Shown here: piece after piece, positions 1 through 13,060 of the stretch
How the letters are laid out: each line of letters starts with the position of its first letter
Position numbering within the stretch: the stretch's first letter is position 1
Notes under the pieces: generated by a model
What the model saw: only the letters and a program-made list of their open reading frames with translations
Databases searched by the model: none
What the model was told of the DNA's origin: nothing
Program-made: the position numbers and the translations under genes
NCBI GenBank assembly: GCA_905221615.1
Contig: CAJNDT010002024.1
Location: forward strand, 735,357-799,356
Reading direction: 5' to 3'
DNA: 64,000 bases
DNA from: Symbiodinium sp. CCMP2592
Lineage: Eukaryota > Sar > Dinophyceae > Suessiales > Symbiodiniaceae

Positions 1-310
1 GGTCTTCTATACGGCACAGTCGATAGTGTTGAACGGCAGTCGACGAGTGTTATTGCGTTTGCAGGGCTTGACACCCTAAACCCTAAATCCTAAACCCCCA
101 AGTCAGACTGGGAACCATTCAGCTGAGCTGAAACAGACACGCCTCCGTCCATCCAAAGCCCTATGCCCCCAAACCCCTGAACCCTACCCAAACCGCCAAA
201 CTCTAACCCAAATCAACAACATACTGCAGTCTTCTCCGTCGACGATGATCAGGTGACCTTCGACCGTGACGATGATTTCGTGCGAGGCTCCTCGCTGGCT
301 CATAGACAGT

Positions 311-625
311 TACACACACATGCACACATGCACACATATACACATACATACAAACATACAAACATACGTACATACATACATACATACATACACACATGTC
401 GTGTGTATGATGTATGTGTGTATGCATGTTTACACTTATATGTATGTGTGTGCATGTACGTACGTATGTATGTAAGCATGTATCTAAGTATGCATGTACG
501 TATGTATATGTATGTATGCATGCACGTATGTAGGCATGTATTCATGAATGTACACATGTGTGCATGTGCGTACGTATTTAGTTCAAGTATGTGTATATAT
601 ATATATATATATACATATATGTACA
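311..625. repeat. Palindromic microsatellite region (CATA/GTAT, then TA)
   Basis: The left part is made of ACACAT/ACATAC units and the right part of GTAT/TGTATG units, so the two halves are roughly complementary and could fold back. A pure (TA)n run lies near 594-612. Open frames over this stretch on both strands encode only His/Thr/Tyr/Val/Cys low-complexity strings and are not genes. The first 310 bases show only scattered CCCTAAA-like heptamers. Confidence 0.85.
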
Positions 626-775
626 TGTGTCTATGAAAGCACATTGTTGCTACTTCTCTTGTTTCATCCTTTTTGGTGCATCCTGGAACATCGACCCGCT
701 AGTCCTCATGACGGCTTGGCGAGAGAGCCCAAGATCCTCAAACGACCGTACACCAAAAACGGATGACGTTCATGA

Positions 776-866
776 CTTACCTTGGGTTAGGAGGGAATGG
801 AAGAACGGTGGTAATAGTAGTTATAGTTATACCCTATTCCCCCATTCCCTACTAACCAATGGTAAG
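776..866. repeat. Inverted-repeat element, family C (copy 1)
   Basis: The left end reads CTTACCTTGGGTTAGGAGG and the right end is close to its reverse complement (CCCTACTAACCAATGGTAAG). The short interior has GTAGTTATAG-type sequence. The same ends occur at 13779-14054 and 36938-37216, which have longer TAG-rich interiors. It is a non-coding MITE-like or introner-like element; no transposase is visible. Confidence 0.7.
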
Positions 867-2330
867 ATGAATGCCAAGGGTTTCGGGCAAGGCCTCTAAA
901 CTACCCCTTATAGAACCCTTATATTATAGATCCCTAAACCCTAAACCCTTTAAGGAGCCCTTTAAGGAACCCGAAGTCCCATGAGCCAGGGCCGAGGGCT
1001 TCGCTTACCCTGGCTTTCACTTCTGCTAGTGGTTTTCAAAATTAGGGTCCCTTTTGGGGTACCCTAAGTATTAGGTGCCGTATTATAGTCAGGACCCAAA
1101 AAGGGACTATAATTTTGTGAGGCTCCCACGTCTCAAGTGTTGTTTGTGACGGGATGTTGGTTGATTCTAGCATGCTTGGTGAGGCTTCTGCCTGCCTGGC
1201 TTCGGACTAACCGTTGAATTTGTGCCTGTTCTCGCAATGTTGTGTTGTCTTGATGATTACAGGGTACTAACGAAGGAATTGTAGGATAATTACCCAGTTA
1301 GGGCTTAGGAAGAGGTCCCTAAACCCTAAACTTGCCCGAAACCCCTCAGGAGTCTGCTCCCAAGCCACAGCCAGGCGTAGCTGACCATTTGGCCTCCCGA
1401 CTTGGCGAAGCCACCGGTCAGGCGCGGAACCCGCACATGTTCTTGAACCTTGAGGGCTCAGGGGATACTTATTGGCTTTGTTTTTTTACGGCCCCAATAA
1501 AAGACCCTATATATAATTTCGGCAAGCGCTTGAAGTTCACGAATTGGTGCCTAACCTGGCGTTCATTAGACTCGAGCGTGGCGGCATTCGACATTGATCC
1601 TGAAAGATATCTGCGGCTCGTTTAAATTCCATCATGCGTGTTTGGTGCAGGGCCGAGGGTCCTGTTGAGTCTTTTCTCTGTTATCGGATCATCGTGCAGC
1701 AGCAGGACGTCAGCCTGCCCCTGAAAGCCTCACACCTAACGCATCTTATTCAACTTTAGACCCCAAAAACCCTGCTGATTCTACGGCTTGAACCCTAATA
1801 CTAATACTTCCTTGCCTTTGAGCTCTAAACCCTGAATCTTGCCGAAGGACATTGCAAATCCTGTCACGGCGCTGATGCGCATGTGAGACTCAGCCGCAGC
1901 AGATCGCGATTGGCGCTGGGGGGTTGGCGGGTTTGTGGTATGGTATCATTTAGGGGTCTGGCTTTTTGCGTCTCTCTCAGTACAGGTCGTATTTGCACGG
2001 ACATGCGATCATTTAACCCTGTGACTGCACTGCCACAATAATTAGCAGCACAATAGACGCCCACGAATGATAGAGTGGAGACTTGGTCCCAGGCATTCCC
2101 CATGACCGGTTCTTCCGGACAGTGGCGTCCTTTATCACGAACCCGACGCTCGGATCAAAGAATTGCGAAATGTAGGTCGGATGCAAACCCCGAGCATTTA
2201 ATAGTAAGCCCTAAACCCTGCACCCTAAAGCCCTGAAGCCCTAAACCGACCCTCTTCGGCTGCAAGAGACCGCAGTGGTTTCGGCGTCGGCGGGCTTAGA
2301 GCTTTTGGGGAGGTCACCCAACTCTTGGAT

Positions 2331-2470
2331 CTGGAGTACCATGCTTGAATACTTCTTTTGGAGACCTGCTCCTTAAAGGAACCAGTATAAAATACAAGTC
2401 CTTTTTAAAGGACACCATTACGAAGTGGAAGTTTCTATGCTTTCTCCGCTGTTCTTTAAAGCCCACTGTA
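2331..2470. repeat. Dispersed repeat family F, copy 1
   Basis: This segment (GGAGTACCATGCTTGAATAC, later AAATACAAGT and TTTAAAGCCCA) shares its order of blocks with 40323-40414. The two copies are clearly homologous although diverged and of different length. No coding potential was found. Confidence 0.6.
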
Positions 2471-2783
2471 CACGGTCTCTTGGCCCAAAGCCCTGCCGTC
2501 ACGCCCAAAGACTCCTCCGGCCCTTAGGTCCCGGAGAGCGCTCCTAGTCTAGAGAAGCCTGAGTCGTTAGTCCTAGTATTGTTCTTTGGGTCCTTGTGGT
2601 AAGCCTGCTGGAAAAGAACTCAGAACCCTGTTCGAAATACCCAGGGCCCAGGCCCATGACCTTCCTCGGTCTCAAACCCTACACCCTAAGTCCCTAAACC
2701 GTAAACCCTAAACCCTCAGCACCTAAACCCTAAAGCTGCACAAAAATCACCCTCAATCTTTAAGCTCCTGAACCACTATACAC

Positions 2784-2890
2784 AATATAGGGGCCTTAAC
2801 AATTAGAATAGGGCTCTAGTGTATATTATTCTGTATTTGTAACAAGGAACCCCCCCAAATAGTATAGGTAATTATTGAGGCCCCTATATT
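2784..2890. repeat. Inverted-repeat element, family G (copy 1)
   Basis: The ends AATATAGGGGCCTTAACAAT and ATTGAGGCCCCTATATT are inverted repeats around a ~65 bp interior. The interior has the blocks TATTCTAATT, CCTATACTATTTGGGGGGGT and GGTTCCTT, read on one or the other strand. Related copies lie at about 4973-5089, 6221-6305, 9781-9868 and 24974-25073. Confidence 0.7.
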
Positions 2891-3569
2891 ACACCCTAAG
2901 CCCCTAAGCCCTGAACCCTAGGGGCTTGCAAACCTTGCTTCTCGCAGGCTCTCCTAGAAATGGCTGGGGTAGATTTCATGGCACTACTGATGATGCGGTT
3001 TTCATATCATCATAGTACATGATGAGCACGATCATTAGTATTATACTCATGCCTGTTGGTGTCATCGTTGTGGTTGTGATTAAGTGCAAAAAATGATGAT
3101 GACGACGAGCGTCGCTTTATCATGTTGATTGATGGCTTATATACAAGCCTGAATGGTTACCCTTAGTATATTCCTTAGGGCTCCAAGATACTATCATGTA
3201 CCCGGTACCCCAAAACCCGGTCGTCATGATTAGCTACTGTCAAAAGTATGTTGGTAATAGTCGTCATTTACTGTTGTTGTGAACATGACTACTAGTATTC
3301 AATATTTATGACAGTTCTCATGGTTGAAGACATCAAATGGCTATGACGATTCTTGCTATTGCATTGAAAGTATTCGTTGATTGTTATTTTTGTTCATTGT
3401 TCTTATGGGTATTGTTATGATGATTATTATAATTATTGTTGTATTAGTTCATTTTCCTTTTCTTATTTTTTGAGGTCCCTAGATTTCTCGAAGGAGCTCG
3501 CCCCTGCCTTTGCGAGACTTCACTCCGCAGGAGATCGCTCTTTGGCGCCTGATTGCCGGTTTAGGGGTT

Positions 3570-3673
3570 TACCCAGGGGCCCCAAAGTAGTTCCTTTTTG
3601 GGTGGGTCCTCTTTTTTGGTTAGGGGGCTTTAATATACTACCTACAAAGGAACTACTTTGGGGCCCCTGGGTA
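3570..3673. repeat. Inverted-repeat element, family E-like, near-perfect arms
   Basis: TACCCAGGGGCCCCAAAGTA at the left is repeated as its exact reverse complement at the right end, with the match extending through AGTTCCTTT to about 28 bp. The loop is about 45 bp. The CCCAAAGTA core also appears in the elements at 14527, 39871, 50943 and 53267. Confidence 0.75.
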
Positions 3674-3775
3674 GGGTTTGGGGTTTTGGGGGTTTGAGGG
3701 TTAGGGGTTGAGGGCCTGGGGTTGAGGGTTTAGGGCTTTGGGTTGGAGGGTTTAGGGGTTTTGGGTTGAGGGTAG

Positions 3776-3842
3776 CGAGCCCTAAGTAGTTATGGTCTTC
3801 TTTATAGCCCTGGCTACTAAGTCACATGATCATAGAAGTGGC
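3776..3842. repeat. Partial family B inverted-repeat element
   Basis: Only the right arm is recognisable (GGCTACTAAGTCACATGATC), matching the CTTACTAAGTCCCATGATCC arm of full-length family B copies such as 12292-12418. Confidence 0.5.
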
Positions 3843-4044
3843 TTTCCAGGAAGGGCCAACCCTAGGATTTGAAAGCCCTACACCCTAAACCCATCAGCCT
3901 AAACCCTAAGCTCTTGTCAGAATCTCAACAGCCGCAGCCATGGGTCCTTACAAGTCTTGTCACAACAGGGTCCAAGGGTCATTTTCAGACTTTGAGCGTG
4001 CACCGACAAGTATGGCCACCAGCAGAGTTTGATTTTGGGGGGCT

Positions 4045-4400
4045 GAAACAAATTCGCCCACCCTGAAGCTTGTTTTTGGCCGTCGAAACAAACTCGTCGA
4101 GCCGGAGTTTTTAGTTAGTTTGTCAGCCAGCGTGTGTTGTCCGCCGCCGAAACGAACTCACCTGGTGGGAGTTTGTTTTTCGGCCTCCGAAACAAACCGA
4201 AACAAACTGGCCAGGCCACACTTTGTTTTTCACCGTAGAGACAAACTTGTCGAGCCAGAGTTTCAGAGTTAGTTTCTTTTTCCCCAGCTTGCCCCCACCC
4301 CTCTACGTTTGCCATGGGCTGAGCCAACGAAAGCGAGTCTATCTCTGGCGAAACAAATTTCGACGCTTGAAGATTGTCTTCGAAAAACAAACTCAGCTGC
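4045..4400. repeat. Degenerate minisatellite with GAAACAAACTCG units
   Basis: GAAACAAACTCG-like blocks recur near 4046, 4085, 4150, 4191, 4238, 4351 and 4383. They alternate with GGAGTTTGTTTTTCGGCC blocks, which are roughly their complements. Spacing varies from ~40 to ~110 bases. Reading frames across it are by-products of the repeat. Confidence 0.65.
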
Positions 4401-5765
4401 CTCGGTCCTTATTGAGGGGTTTACGGTTTAGGGTTGAGGTGAATGTGCTATGGGGGGGCGATATTCACAAGGGAGCTGCACAGTCTACGTGCTTAGTCTT
4501 GTTGTCATTGTGTGGTGTGACATTCAGTTGAAGTAGCAGGCAACTATCACAACTGTGGCACTCCTAAACCCTATTGCAAACCCCCAAACCCTAAACCCCA
4601 AAGCTGGAGTGCTTACTGTAGGGCGTCTTGAGACTCCTGGAGTTCGCAGACCAAGCCGTACACCATGTCCTGCAACCAGGCTTTGGGACAATTTAGCGAC
4701 AATGGGACGTAAGAACTATAGGGCTAGAAATGAGGTACCTGTACGTAGAAGTACGTATCACCCTGACTAAGATACTTATATTATAGCCTTACTAAGTCCT
4801 CTGATCCTCCAAGTGGGGAGGTCCCCTGAACAGTTAAACAAGGCCTGTAGGGCGTGCTGCGCTGTAATTTTCCGACGTAACTTTTCAGGAAGGGTATGAC
4901 TACTTGTTCATGCTTCTGTTTTACCCCTGCATGGCCGCAACGAGAACCGCTAGTTCCCGTGTGCTTAATACAGGGGCTTTAAGATTTACCAATACTACTT
5001 TGGAGACTCCTTATTGTATCACTGATTAATGTATAGTATAATATACGCCCAAAACACTATTCTGATTATTAAGGCCCTGCATTACTCGTGAAGCCGAGGC
5101 AAACACCATATACGGCTTTGATGCCTTGCAGGCGATGCCCTCTGGTGTAGAGCGGGACATGCGACGACGCTTCGGTTCAGAAAGAACACTCAACATGGCG
5201 AAAGTAATTAAGAGTGAGAAACAGATAATCACAGCCAACAGCAATAGTATGGGCTGTGTTAACAGTGGGATTCAACGAGCAGCGAATAGGCAGACACCAG
5301 TGAAATTAAGCGGGCACCAGTGCGGAGTATTAGTTGGGGCCAAGGAACATTGTGGCTGTGGAACCCAACTGTGCACGTCTCGGGGCTCTGAGATGAACCG
5401 TAAAGCCCAAATCCAAGTTGAAACGTGGAGAGCCTGGTGGCGACTGGGTGGACCTGTTCTTGTAGAGTCATGTCTTTCAACCCGCAGCCTTACCGCCAAA
5501 CCGTGAACCATACACTCTAAACTGAGATCTGCACGATGAATCTGAACCCCGAAAACCCTAACCCTGTTTTTCGAACAGGTTTTCGATCACATCCTCTTTG
5601 AGCAGGCGGACCCTCAGGGTTTGTTTGTTCAGGGTCTGTATTATTATAGCCACGCAGCTTAGGGCTTCGAGCCTAAGGTTTGCTTTGCCCTAAGAACTAC
5701 ACTCTAAACCCCAAACCCTACAAGCCACATCCCAAACCGTAGGACCTAGACGCCAGCGAGAAAGA

Positions 5766-5803
<38 letters not shown>

Positions 5804-6814
5804 CCACCAAGGCAGAGATAGCCAGCGACCCTCAGCTAGCAATCTAAATCGAAGCCTTGCGGACTTAAGCACCAGGCCCAGCCCCAAAACCCCAAAGCCT
5901 CAAGCGCACATAGTAAGGGTTACTATATTCTAGACTATACGAAGGATTACCAGGCGAATTTCAATATTATTTTGTAACACAGATGATTCACTGCAAGCAT
6001 CCCTAAAGCCTAAGCCCCAGCAAGTACTGGGTAAAACCATGCAGCGGCGGCAGGTGAAGACCGAGACGTTGAAACGCGTCGAGGACCTGGTAACATAGGA
6101 GTCGGAATACTATAGGGGCCTCAAAAATTGCGGGTTCCTTTAAGGGTTCCTGTTAAAAGTGTCTATAATATAGAGTCTATAAGGATTACTATAAGGGGTG
6201 TCATTGGGGTTTAGAGTATGGGCCTTAATATTCACCTATACTATTTTGGTGGTTCCTTATTACACTTACAAATGGGCCCCAACCCTATTCTAATTATTAA
6301 GGCCCTGATGTGAATCGATTGTAGTCGCCCCCTAAAACCTGTTTGGAAGTGGTATCACTACTAGTTTTTGTCAGTGCAGGCTAGACATGGTAGCAGTGCC
6401 GACGCCACTTGCAGTCTTGCCTCCGACCAACCGACACGATCACAGTTCATGACAATACAAGTCTTTGCAACACTCACCACCATCTCCACCACCACCACCA
6501 CCATCACCACCACCACCACCACGACGACCACCGTCACCACAATCCGCATCACAGTCCTCATTATGCTGGTCGTGGCTCGTCGGCTTGAAGCTAAACCCGA
6601 AGCCCCCACAACCCCCCCAAGCCCTAAACCATACACGCTTGAATAGTAAACCCCAAGCCCTCATTTGCCCCTAAACCCGAAGCCTTAATTCCCAATCCAA
6701 GCCCTTAACCCGAAACCCTCAAGCCTAAACCCTAAACCGCTTACATCGAGAGGATTTCATCCCACAGGAAGCTGCCAACGTCCTCTGGGCCTGCGCGAAG
6801 CAAGGCCTTGGGTA

Positions 6815-6917
6815 CGGTTGATGATATAAATCCTGCATGACCTTAAGGACCCTAGACTATGGGAATTATGGTATATTCCTTATTATGGGTAATGCAGGAT
6901 TTATATCATCAGCAGTA
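6815..6917. repeat. Inverted-repeat element, family A (copy 1)
   Basis: The arms are CGGTTGATGATATAAATCCT at the left and AGGATTTATATCATCAGCAG at the right. The interior reads CCTTAAGGACCCTAGACTAT, then GGGAATTATGGTATATTCCT. Further copies lie at 13871, 15652, 26114, 37669 and 39006. The family is ~103 bp, non-autonomous and able to form a long hairpin. Confidence 0.85.
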
Positions 6918-7729
6918 GGATTCAGGTTTCAGGGTTTGGGGTCCGCGGTGCTTTGGGTTTAGGATTTAGCTTTAGGGTTCAGGGTTTAGGAGTTAGGAGT
7001 GTTTGGGGTTAATAAACGCCCGAGGGGTGATAAGGGGAGAATGGAGCCAGCACTCATTCTCTGTTCCAAACGTGCGATACGCCGACAAGAAACATGCCAG
7101 CAATATGTTACTCAAAGTAGTCGCTTTCTCCAACGACTCGTGACAATGTTCTGCTTGTTCTGTGAGCAGGACTGTAGATTTAACTTTCCTCAACCATCGG
7201 ATCGGTCCGAGTCACGGTTCCCTCAGTTGGAGTCTCCGGGTTTTGAAATGGTGAGCCACGCTGTCAAAACCAGGCTCGAACAGAATCCCAGGGCCTTTAA
7301 GTGCGAAGCAACCCAATCACGAAACCTTAAGCTTGAAATACCCGGAGCCCTAATCTCCGAAGCGGCTTGAACACATGACGCCTTATAGAGCCTTAGGGAA
7401 AATGTTTCGAGACCCCAAAACCCTAAACCCCAAACCCGAAACTGCGTCCCCCTGGCCAATGGCCTTTACCTGGGTCTGGGCGGGTGGAAAAAGGGGTTCC
7501 AAAAAAAAGCGCCTCAACTGCCCTGCGCGAGGCTTCGGGAACGTGGAGTTCTTTGAGGAGATCTTGGGTCGCTGCCTGCCCTTCGCGGAGGCGTCGCTTT
7601 TGGGAGAGCAAGGGTTCAGGGCTCCCACTGGGTTTAGGGTGTCTGGACTTAGAGTTTAGAGAGTTGGGATTTGGGGGGTTAGGGTTTAGGGCTTAGGGTT
7701 TAGGATTTAGGGGATTTAGGGGTTTAGGG

Positions 7730-7848
7730 TAGAAGCCAAAAAGTTGGAACATCATTGGCCTCATTCCCTTAGACTTAGAGTAAAGTATAGGGAATCCCGG
7801 CATGAATCATCCTAAATCTATGTTCCAACTTTCTGGGGTTCACTATAG
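7730..7848. repeat. Inverted-repeat element, family D (copy 1)
   Basis: AGAAGCCAAAAAGTTGGAAC on the left faces GTTCCAACTTTCTGGGGTTC on the right. The interior contains GGGAATCCCGGCATGAATCA. Related copies lie at 22235-22297 (short), 25530-25643, 39280-39396 and 52623-52733. Confidence 0.75.
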
Positions 7849-10800
7849 GGTCTCTGGAGATAGAGTTTAGGGAGTTGGGATTTGCGGTTTTCTAGTTAGG
7901 GTTTGGGGTTTGGAGTTGAGGTTTCGTGTAGCTTGGACCTTGATCTGGTACCTTATTCGTGTATAGGAATTGTAGTGTCTAGCTGGACCCCCAAAATATG
8001 TAGAATAATTGCCTTGTTATAGGTTTTGGGCCACGAATTTACCGGGTCTGGGCAGTTCTCGCAGGGTTCCAGGAGTTCCGATTGAAGTGGCCATGGCGTG
8101 CTCTTCTGGTTGATGGCTCGTACTTTGCAGTTCAATCTGTAGTCGTAAGATCAACCCGAAACCCTCAACCCTAATATAATATCCTAAACCCTAATACCGA
8201 TATAATGCCCTGCCCCTAAAGCCTGAAACCCTAAATCCCTAAGGCCCTAAACCCCTAGACCTTATAAGGCTTCGGGGCTTTGGTCTCGGCAAGCCCACTC
8301 TGCCGGCAGCCTGTGCATTCGTTTCCGCACAGGGCATCAGAGAACCTCCTGGACCAGAAGACTTGAAACACGACTTTCTAAGCCCACTCCCGTCGAAAGC
8401 GCGAAGTGCCGCAGTCTGAACCAGAACGCTTCAAGTCAGAGCAGTAGTCGTCACCATAGTTTGCCACATTGGGGGCTATGCCAGAGCTTCGACGCCAGAC
8501 CTCTAAATGTCCAGCTACAGTTTGTCGAAATTTACCACTTGGAGTCTTAGAGTGCATCTCTTGCTGTGGTCCTATCGTTGTTGTTCTTCTGGTCATGCTT
8601 ATACGTTTATGATTCTGTGCGCTTTCTGGTGTACCTAGCTTTCGTACGACGATGAAAACTGAGCTATGACTACGCTGTCGTGGTGATCCTACTTCAATTT
8701 CTTGTTCGTTTGAGCGACCCGTATCAATGCCAGTAGTAGTATTGTGACAGGGGATGTTAGCAGTATTGTCAAGGCCTTCGTTGCATCCGTTTTCCGGAAG
8801 TACTGCTCGCCTGCATTCAACCTCTCGGACCCTCGTGCTCGCCCCGAAACTGTAAATCTATGCTAATTGTTCGAATTGTGTGCTTGTCGAGGGGTCTTAG
8901 TACCTATCTGCGGGTACTTGCCCAAATCATAATAGAAATTTCTACTATAGAAACCTTACTGTCAACTATGTAGGTACTGAGGGCGCTTTGGGGTTAAGGT
9001 CTAAGTAGACTCGTTGAGGCCGTTAAGCCGACACCCGGTCGGCGTATGGCGGTGGAGTGGGCCGCGGAGGACGCATGATTGCTATTCCGGGCTTCAGGCC
9101 TCAAAGCCCTAAGCCCGAAACCCTGGAGAAAGGAGTTTTTTAAACACAAAAACCCTAATCCTGACCTTTCAACCCGAAGCCCTTCTTCTAAACCCCTAAA
9201 CTGGCCCTATCCTTCTCCAGCATGCCCTGCGCAAGATTCAGGGTCTACTGTTGAGCACGGGGAACTGGAGTTTAGGCTTTAGAATTTCTGCATCAACAGA
9301 ACTTCTGCGAACTTCTATTCCTGAAGTCATGAAGGCACACTTGCAATCTTACCCGGTCCGTCCATAACACCGAAGCCCACTTTCCCCGGCAACTACTTGG
9401 ATAGTCTACAAGTAGAGCTGTAAGTAACCTAAATGGAGTTGCCCCAAACATCACGCTACTTATAACCGACTTAATGAGTCCCTTGGGCCTCCAAGTAAGC
9501 ATCAGACAAAGGTCTTGTTTTTGAGGGGGAGTGGTTTAATTCCGTCGTTTATCTGGGTTCGTGTTAAGTAATTTGATTTAAGTTATACCATAATAAGGAA
9601 ACCATATCATTCACTATAGGCCCCTATATATACTGTACTAACTTCAACTAAACTCTTGAAAAGAAAACCCAGTTATAGAACCATTTCTTAAAAGGGACAG
9701 GGACCCACTTAGAGACACTGAAGCCGGAGCCTCGATGCCCAAAGCCGCTTACCCCAAATGACTAAACACGCGCAGCCTAACATAGGGGCCTTAATAGCTA
9801 CCAAGACTGTAATTACAGGATATAATGGTCCTCCAAACCCTATTCTAGTTATTAAGGCACTTATAGTATCTGTGAGGTTTGCAAACCCTGACCGAAGCAG
9901 GGAACCCAAAAGTTGTCAACGCCCTACACTCTGGGTTCTCTTCGGAGTGCGGATATGATGTGGGTCGAAAGGATCTCCAAGAAAAGGTCTCTACACCTCC
10001 GATCCCCCTGCCCCGAACCTTATATACTCAGCCTAAGCCCTAAACCCTAAACCCTAAGGGCTCTAAACCCTAAAGCCCTAAGAGCCCTGAACTCCTAAGC
10101 CAAAACCCTAGTAAGAGCTTTAACCTACTTCTAAGCCTGGAAAGGACTTAGAGAAACCTTAAACCCTAGACCCCTACAGCCTAAAGGACTTAGAGAAACC
10201 CTTGGCGGCCCTTCGGCCGTTTCGGCATCAACTCCCCTCCTATGCATCTGGGCTCTTAGGGCTTTAGGAGTTAGGGTTTAGGGTTTAGGGGTTTAGGGTT
10301 TAGGGTCTTCAGAAGTTAGGGTTTAGGGTTGTGGTCTTAGGAGTTAGGGCTCGCAGCCGCAGGGATTAGGGCCTAGGGCTTTCAGTGTTCCGCCTTTTGT
10401 GGTTGTGGATTCTAGGGCTCTTCGGGTTTAGGGTTTCGAGATCTCAAGGTTACGGGCCTCGTGGTCTTGGGGTTCAGATGCGTCTTGAAAGCACGGCGTA
10501 GGTTTGGGGATGTTGCCAGGCCTTCCTGTATCTTTGAAACAAAGGTCTCTGCAGTATTCGTGAGCTTATGGCTGAGTAGCTGAAGCTTACAACTCATGGC
10601 ACTGCGTCTTTAAACACGAGCAACAGTGACATCAGCGGCAACAGCATTCAAAGAATAACAACGACAAGAACAACGGATTCGTTGATGATCGCTGCTCGAA
10701 ACAGTGCTGCTTTTCGTGCTACAGATCGAATCCCCCATGGCACCAGGGAAAGGCTGCATGGCATGTTTAGCAGCTTTCGCAGATGAGACATTCAAGCAAC

Positions 10801-10979
10801 AACAACGCAAATTGTAGATTGTACCTGACCAGTGTCTGAAACCAACTGGCCCACCTGTGTTTAGGAGAAACTCTGGTTCAGCCTGCTGTCAATGGAGTCA
10901 GGTACGGATTGAGCAGGTGTTCCGACACCGTTTCTTGAGCAAGATCTCTGCCTTCCTGTCACTTGGAGCGCATGCCCAA

Positions 10980-11080
10980 AGAGCCCAATACCCCTTAATT
11001 AAGGAATATAGCTTAAATCAAAATATGAATCCCCTTATACTTTAAGGTATATTCCTTAATTAAGGGGTATTGGAGGCTCT
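10980..11080. repeat. Inverted-repeat element, family H
   Basis: AGAGCCCAATACCCCTTAAT and its extension TTAAGGAATAT are mirrored at the right end by ATATTCCTTAATTAAGGGGT and ATTGGAGGCTCT. Arms are ~30 bp and the interior ~40 bp. A degraded relative lies near 15060-15120. Confidence 0.75.
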
Positions 11081-12291
11081 CTGTGTGAAGCTGGCAGCCG
11101 CTCTGTTGATCACACGCTAGTCCTTGAGATTTAGAGTGCAGCCATCGCCTCGGTTGCTGCGTCTGACCTTGGGGGGTACTTAGAAACAATTTTTCAATTT
11201 TGGTTATTATAATCCCTAAGAAACAGCTAAAATAATTTTTGCTAGGGTTCTAAGTTCAGTATAGTGAGTGTAAGTGCAAGCTTTTGCCCCCTCCCTGCTG
11301 GGCTCGGGAATTTAAGAGGTGGTTTGGCCCCTTGTACGCTGCCACGGAACACCCTCGTGATACTTGGGCGCTGTTCGGAACTGTTTGAGATGCCGGCCTT
11401 GCAGCTCAAGAACATCATGTTGCAACGAAGAAGCCTCAAACACCACGCTACACCCTAAAACACTCGCCTCCAAACCCAAGCCCTAAGCCCTCAGTCAGTC
11501 TTAAACCTATCTGCAAATCCGGCTAACGCGCGAAGTCCCCCAACCGCAAGACCTAAACACAACGCCTCTGCATGATTGTGTCCGCCTCTGTTTCTTCAAT
11601 AGAATCCTTATACAAACCAGCCCTCTGCATAGAAATTCTTATAGAAGCCCGTAATGTAGAAACGCTTGTAGAATCCCTCTTTGCTTGGCCCCAACTTCTT
11701 CCAGGGTTTCCCTGGCCCCGGCCGTTGGCCGGCCGTCACCAGCAGACTACCAGAGCCTCGGAAGACTAGTACAGGGCCCGGCTTAGGGTTAAGATTCGAC
11801 ACTTGGGGTTGTCATTTGCTAAGACTGTACGACGAAGTAGTTTTAAACTGGTCATAACCGTTATGATCATGACGGTTGTATTTGTTTTTGTGTGTGTGTG
11901 TATTGTTCTTCTCGTTCTGATTCGTCCTACTATTCTCCTCCCTCTTGTCGCGACTAATGACAGCATTGTTATGATCATTCGTACTATGGTTCATATTGTT
12001 CTTGTCGATTTAATGTTGTTGTTTGTTCTTCTTCTTCTTAAATACCAGTTTATGTTCCTTGTTTCTCTGGCCGTTTCTCTGGTTATGTAATGTTATAACA
12101 AAGCGGATGCAGCAACATGTTGCATATTGTTTTACAGAGTTTTGTCTCAAGCATATCCAAGGCCAAGTCGATCACCAATGAACAAGGCCCCTCTCTTAGC
12201 AGCCTCAGGCTTGGAGGTTCACCACCAAGTGCACCGTTAGGGTTCGGGTTTAGGCTTCGAGGGGGCTAGCTGGAACCTAAGCCCTAAACCC

Positions 12292-12418
12292 TACTTGGAG
12301 GATCATGGGACTTAGTAAGTAAGGTTATAAGCCCCCTACTTGGGGTTATAAGCAATTATAAGTATATAGGTACCTTCATTTATAACCCTAGTTACTCAGT
12401 CCCATGATCCTTGAACTA
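12292..12418. repeat. Inverted-repeat element, family B (copy 1, full)
   Basis: The left arm TACTTGGAGGATCATGGGAC continues with TTAGTAAGTAAGGTTATAA. The right arm is TTATAACCCTAGTTACTCAG followed by TCCCATGATCCTTGAA. The interior has ATTATAAGTATATAGGTACC. A right-arm remnant follows at 12482-12509. This is the most numerous family in the window. Confidence 0.85.
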
Positions 12419-12999
12419 CCCTAAACCCCTATAGATCCCTTGTAGGAACCCTTTAAGGAACCCTTTAAGGAGCCCCTTAAAGTTACTAGGTCCCATGATC
12501 GTTTAAGTATGACGAGTTCCCAGGTTGCAGTCTGTAGGCCCGATGGTCTGAGGCTCGCCTGGCGAGTTGTTTTGTTTTTTTTTTTTTTTCTGAAACCCGG
12601 GCCAAACAACTACGTGGAGATCTCATGAACTAGTGATGCTGCTATGATCTACCCCGAAACCCGATTTTAACCATGAGAGCAGCTTTATTAGTACGGAAAC
12701 TGAAAGCCGGGACTTTTGTAAACCATGGTTGCTCAACTGCCATGGTAAGAAGAACTACTGGACCGTCGCTGTAGCCAGGTAGATGTCTGCTATACCCCCA
12801 TAGCTACGCCGGAGACTCCTCCCCAAACCTAAACCTCATACCCCAACCTCCAACCCTGACCCTGAAAGCTTAAGCAGCCGGTAACTGCACATCCTCACCC
12901 AAACCCGCAATGTTACACCCTGAACCCCTAAACCCCTAGACCCTAAACCCTAGGCCACTAAACACGAAACCCTAAACCCCTAAACCCCCAAGCCCTAAA

Positions 13000-13060
13000 T
13001 CCCTAAACCCTAAACCCTAAACCCTAAACCTTAAACCCTAAACCCTAAACCTTATAGGGT
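13000..13060. repeat. Interstitial telomere-type array (CCCTAAA)n
   Basis: Six or more heptamers CCCTAAA (some CCTTAAA) lie in tandem, at the end of a longer degenerate run that starts near 12910. Confidence 0.85.

Larger units (their letters stand above)
867..4044. other. Non-coding telomere-like stretch with small fold-back elements
   Basis: No credible gene is seen. The stretch contains many degenerate CCCTAAA/TTTAGGG heptamers, a fold-back at about 1035-1124 (CAAAATTAGGGTCCC against GGGACTATAATTTTG), and the fold-back elements at 2784-2890 and 3570-3673 listed separately. Open frames at 1332-1625 and 3377-3697 are short, lack family features and run through telomere-like DNA. Confidence 0.6.
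4401..10979. other. Telomere-like non-coding stretch
   Basis: No gene is supported. It holds scattered CCCTAAA/TTTAGGG heptamers (dense at 6660-6740, 7676-7730, 10020-10090 and 10255-10345), a (GA)n run at 5765-5799, a (CAC)n run at about 6477-6540, family G copies at about 4973-5089, 6221-6305 and 9781-9868, partial family B arms near 4780-4812 and 9466-9499, and the family A and D elements listed below. Open frames of up to ~126 codons (5126-5506, 6999-7370) have no recognisable features. Confidence 0.6.

Noticed and set aside
1-310. A true chromosome end at the left edge
   Set aside because: Only scattered degenerate heptamers, no tandem terminal array.
253-644. Overlapping frames of ~100-127 codons at the left end
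   Set aside because: Low-complexity products of CATA/GTAT microsatellite on both strands.
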